This document shows, in pieces, positions 63,446 through 64,000 of a DNA stretch of 64,000 nt. A model generated the notes under the pieces. The model was not told the origin of the DNA, ran no database searches, and was given only the letters and a program-made list of their open reading frames with translations. Made by a program: the position numbers and the translations under genes. Each line of letters starts with the position of its first letter. The first letter of the stretch is position 1. The stretch is from Salinicola endophyticus (GTDB lineage Bacteria > Pseudomonadota > Gammaproteobacteria > Pseudomonadales > Halomonadaceae): the NCBI RefSeq assembly GCF_003206575.1, contig NZ_PZJO01000001.1:26720-90719 (forward strand), read 5' to 3'.

Positions 63446-64000
63446 TTGGCCTTTCCTCATCCCGACCCCGTGCTGATCGAGGCACAGGTCTTCACCACCC
63501 TGCCGGCGTCACTGCGGCGTACCGGAGAGCCCTCGGACTGGGCGACCAAGAACCGCCGCGGCGCCGCCGTCGACAGTTTCATCGAAGGCCCCTCCTTCGA
63601 TCGGGCAGGCAATCTGTGGTTCGTCGACATCCCCTTCGGGCGCATTCTGCGCGCCTCGCCCGCGGGAGAGGTGGAACAGATCGTCGCCTATGATGGCCAG
63701 CCCAACGGGCTCAAGATCGATGCCCAGGGGCGTATCTTCATCGCCGATTTCAAGAACGGCATCATGCAGCTCGACCCGGACACGGGCCGCATCAGCACGG
63801 CCCTGGGCGACGCCGACTCGGAAAGCTTCAAGGGCTGCAACGATCTGCATATCGGCCCCGACGGGGCGATCTACTTCACTGATCAGGGGCAGACCGGACT
63901 GCACGACCCCAGCGGACGCGTCTACCGCTGGAGACCCGCTGAGCAGCGTCTGGAGTGCCTGATCGACAACGTGCCCAGCCCCAACGGGCTGGTGCTGGAC
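63446..64000 (+). CDS. SMP-30/gluconolactonase family protein (5' part, runs off window)
   Basis: The first 185 residues of a six-bladed propeller lactonase: SFIEGPSFDRAGNLWFVDIPFGRILR (Glu of the metal site in EGPSF), NGLKIDAQGRIFIAD, CNDLHIGPDGAIYFTD and VPSPNGLVLD (metal-binding Asn). It hydrolyses sugar or other lactones. The TTG at 63446 has GGAGG 7 bases upstream and lies 3 bases after dctM, so it belongs to the TRAP operon. The 3' end is beyond the window. Confidence 0.88.
   Translation, partial: MAFPHPDPVLIEAQVFTTLPASLRRTGEPSDWATKNRRGAAVDSFIEGPSFDRAGNLWFVDIPFGRILRASPAGEVEQIVAYDGQPNGLKIDAQGRIFIADFKNGIMQLDPDTGRISTALGDADSESFKGCNDLHIGPDGAIYFTDQGQTGLHDPSGRVYRWRPAEQRLECLIDNVPSPNGLVLD

Noticed and set aside
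1-64000. CRISPR arrays, tRNA or rRNA genes, prophage structural genes, toxin-antitoxin pairs
   Set aside because: Looked for but none seen: no regularly spaced direct repeats of CRISPR type, no cloverleaf or rRNA-like segments, no phage protein families.

Overview
The window looks like chromosomal DNA from a GC-rich gammaproteobacterium, most plausibly a moderately halophilic member of the Halomonadaceae (Halomonas/Salinicola/Kushneria type). That placement is inference. It rests on base composition, codon use, the density of LysR regulators and the wealth of carboxylate and amino-acid uptake systems. No rRNA, tRNA or phylogenetic marker was seen.

Layout. 0.06-8.8 kb: two LysR regulators, a tautomerase, and a catabolic operon (CoA-acylating semialdehyde dehydrogenase, class III aminotransferase, nitrilase-type amidohydrolase, APC permease) that probably degrades a beta- or omega-amino acid. 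An AraC regulator lies convergent to it. 9.2-17.05 kb: a visibly more AT-rich island with scars at both ends. The left scar holds a remnant of a tpm-like gene and an IS110-type transposase tail. The right scar holds a remnant of an APC permease gene. Between them are five tightly packed genes: GHMP kinase, PLP synthase, ATP-grasp/argininosuccinate-lyase fusion, formyltransferase and LysE exporter. A convergent AraC regulator follows. This is the candidate undescribed system, a small non-PKS/NRPS pathway that probably makes, formylates and exports a modified amino acid. 17.1-25.7 kb: intact tpm, an amino-acid ABC importer with a DAO-type oxidase and IclR regulator, a DMT exporter, and a DUF2231 membrane protein coupled to a sorbosone-dehydrogenase-like protein.

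25.8-46.4 kb is a mosaic of short transcription units, many consisting of a regulator divergent from its probable target: MscS channel, L-lactate dehydrogenase, GST plus a flavin reductase, an aldehyde dehydrogenase with an AraC regulator, DUF2938 with a MerR regulator, a DMT exporter with a LysR regulator, DUF2256, a membrane diguanylate cyclase, DUF2252, a second GST with its LysR, and RidA. An MmyB-type regulator is divergent from an MFS exporter at 46.5 kb.

47.9-64 kb is dominated by carboxylate uptake. It holds two complete tripartite tricarboxylate transporters (TTT), each with its tctA gene followed by a COG3618-type amidohydrolase, an extra TctC, and a complete TRAP transporter. Interspersed are a 2-hydroxyacid dehydrogenase, an RraA/HMG-aldolase homologue and, at the window edge, an SMP-30-type lactonase. 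Short sequence motifs recur upstream of several of these operons, suggesting common control. The enzymes (lactonase, lactonase-like amidohydrolases, aldolase, hydroxyacid dehydrogenase) fit breakdown of sugar acids, lactones or aromatic-derived polycarboxylates. The exact substrate cannot be read from sequence.
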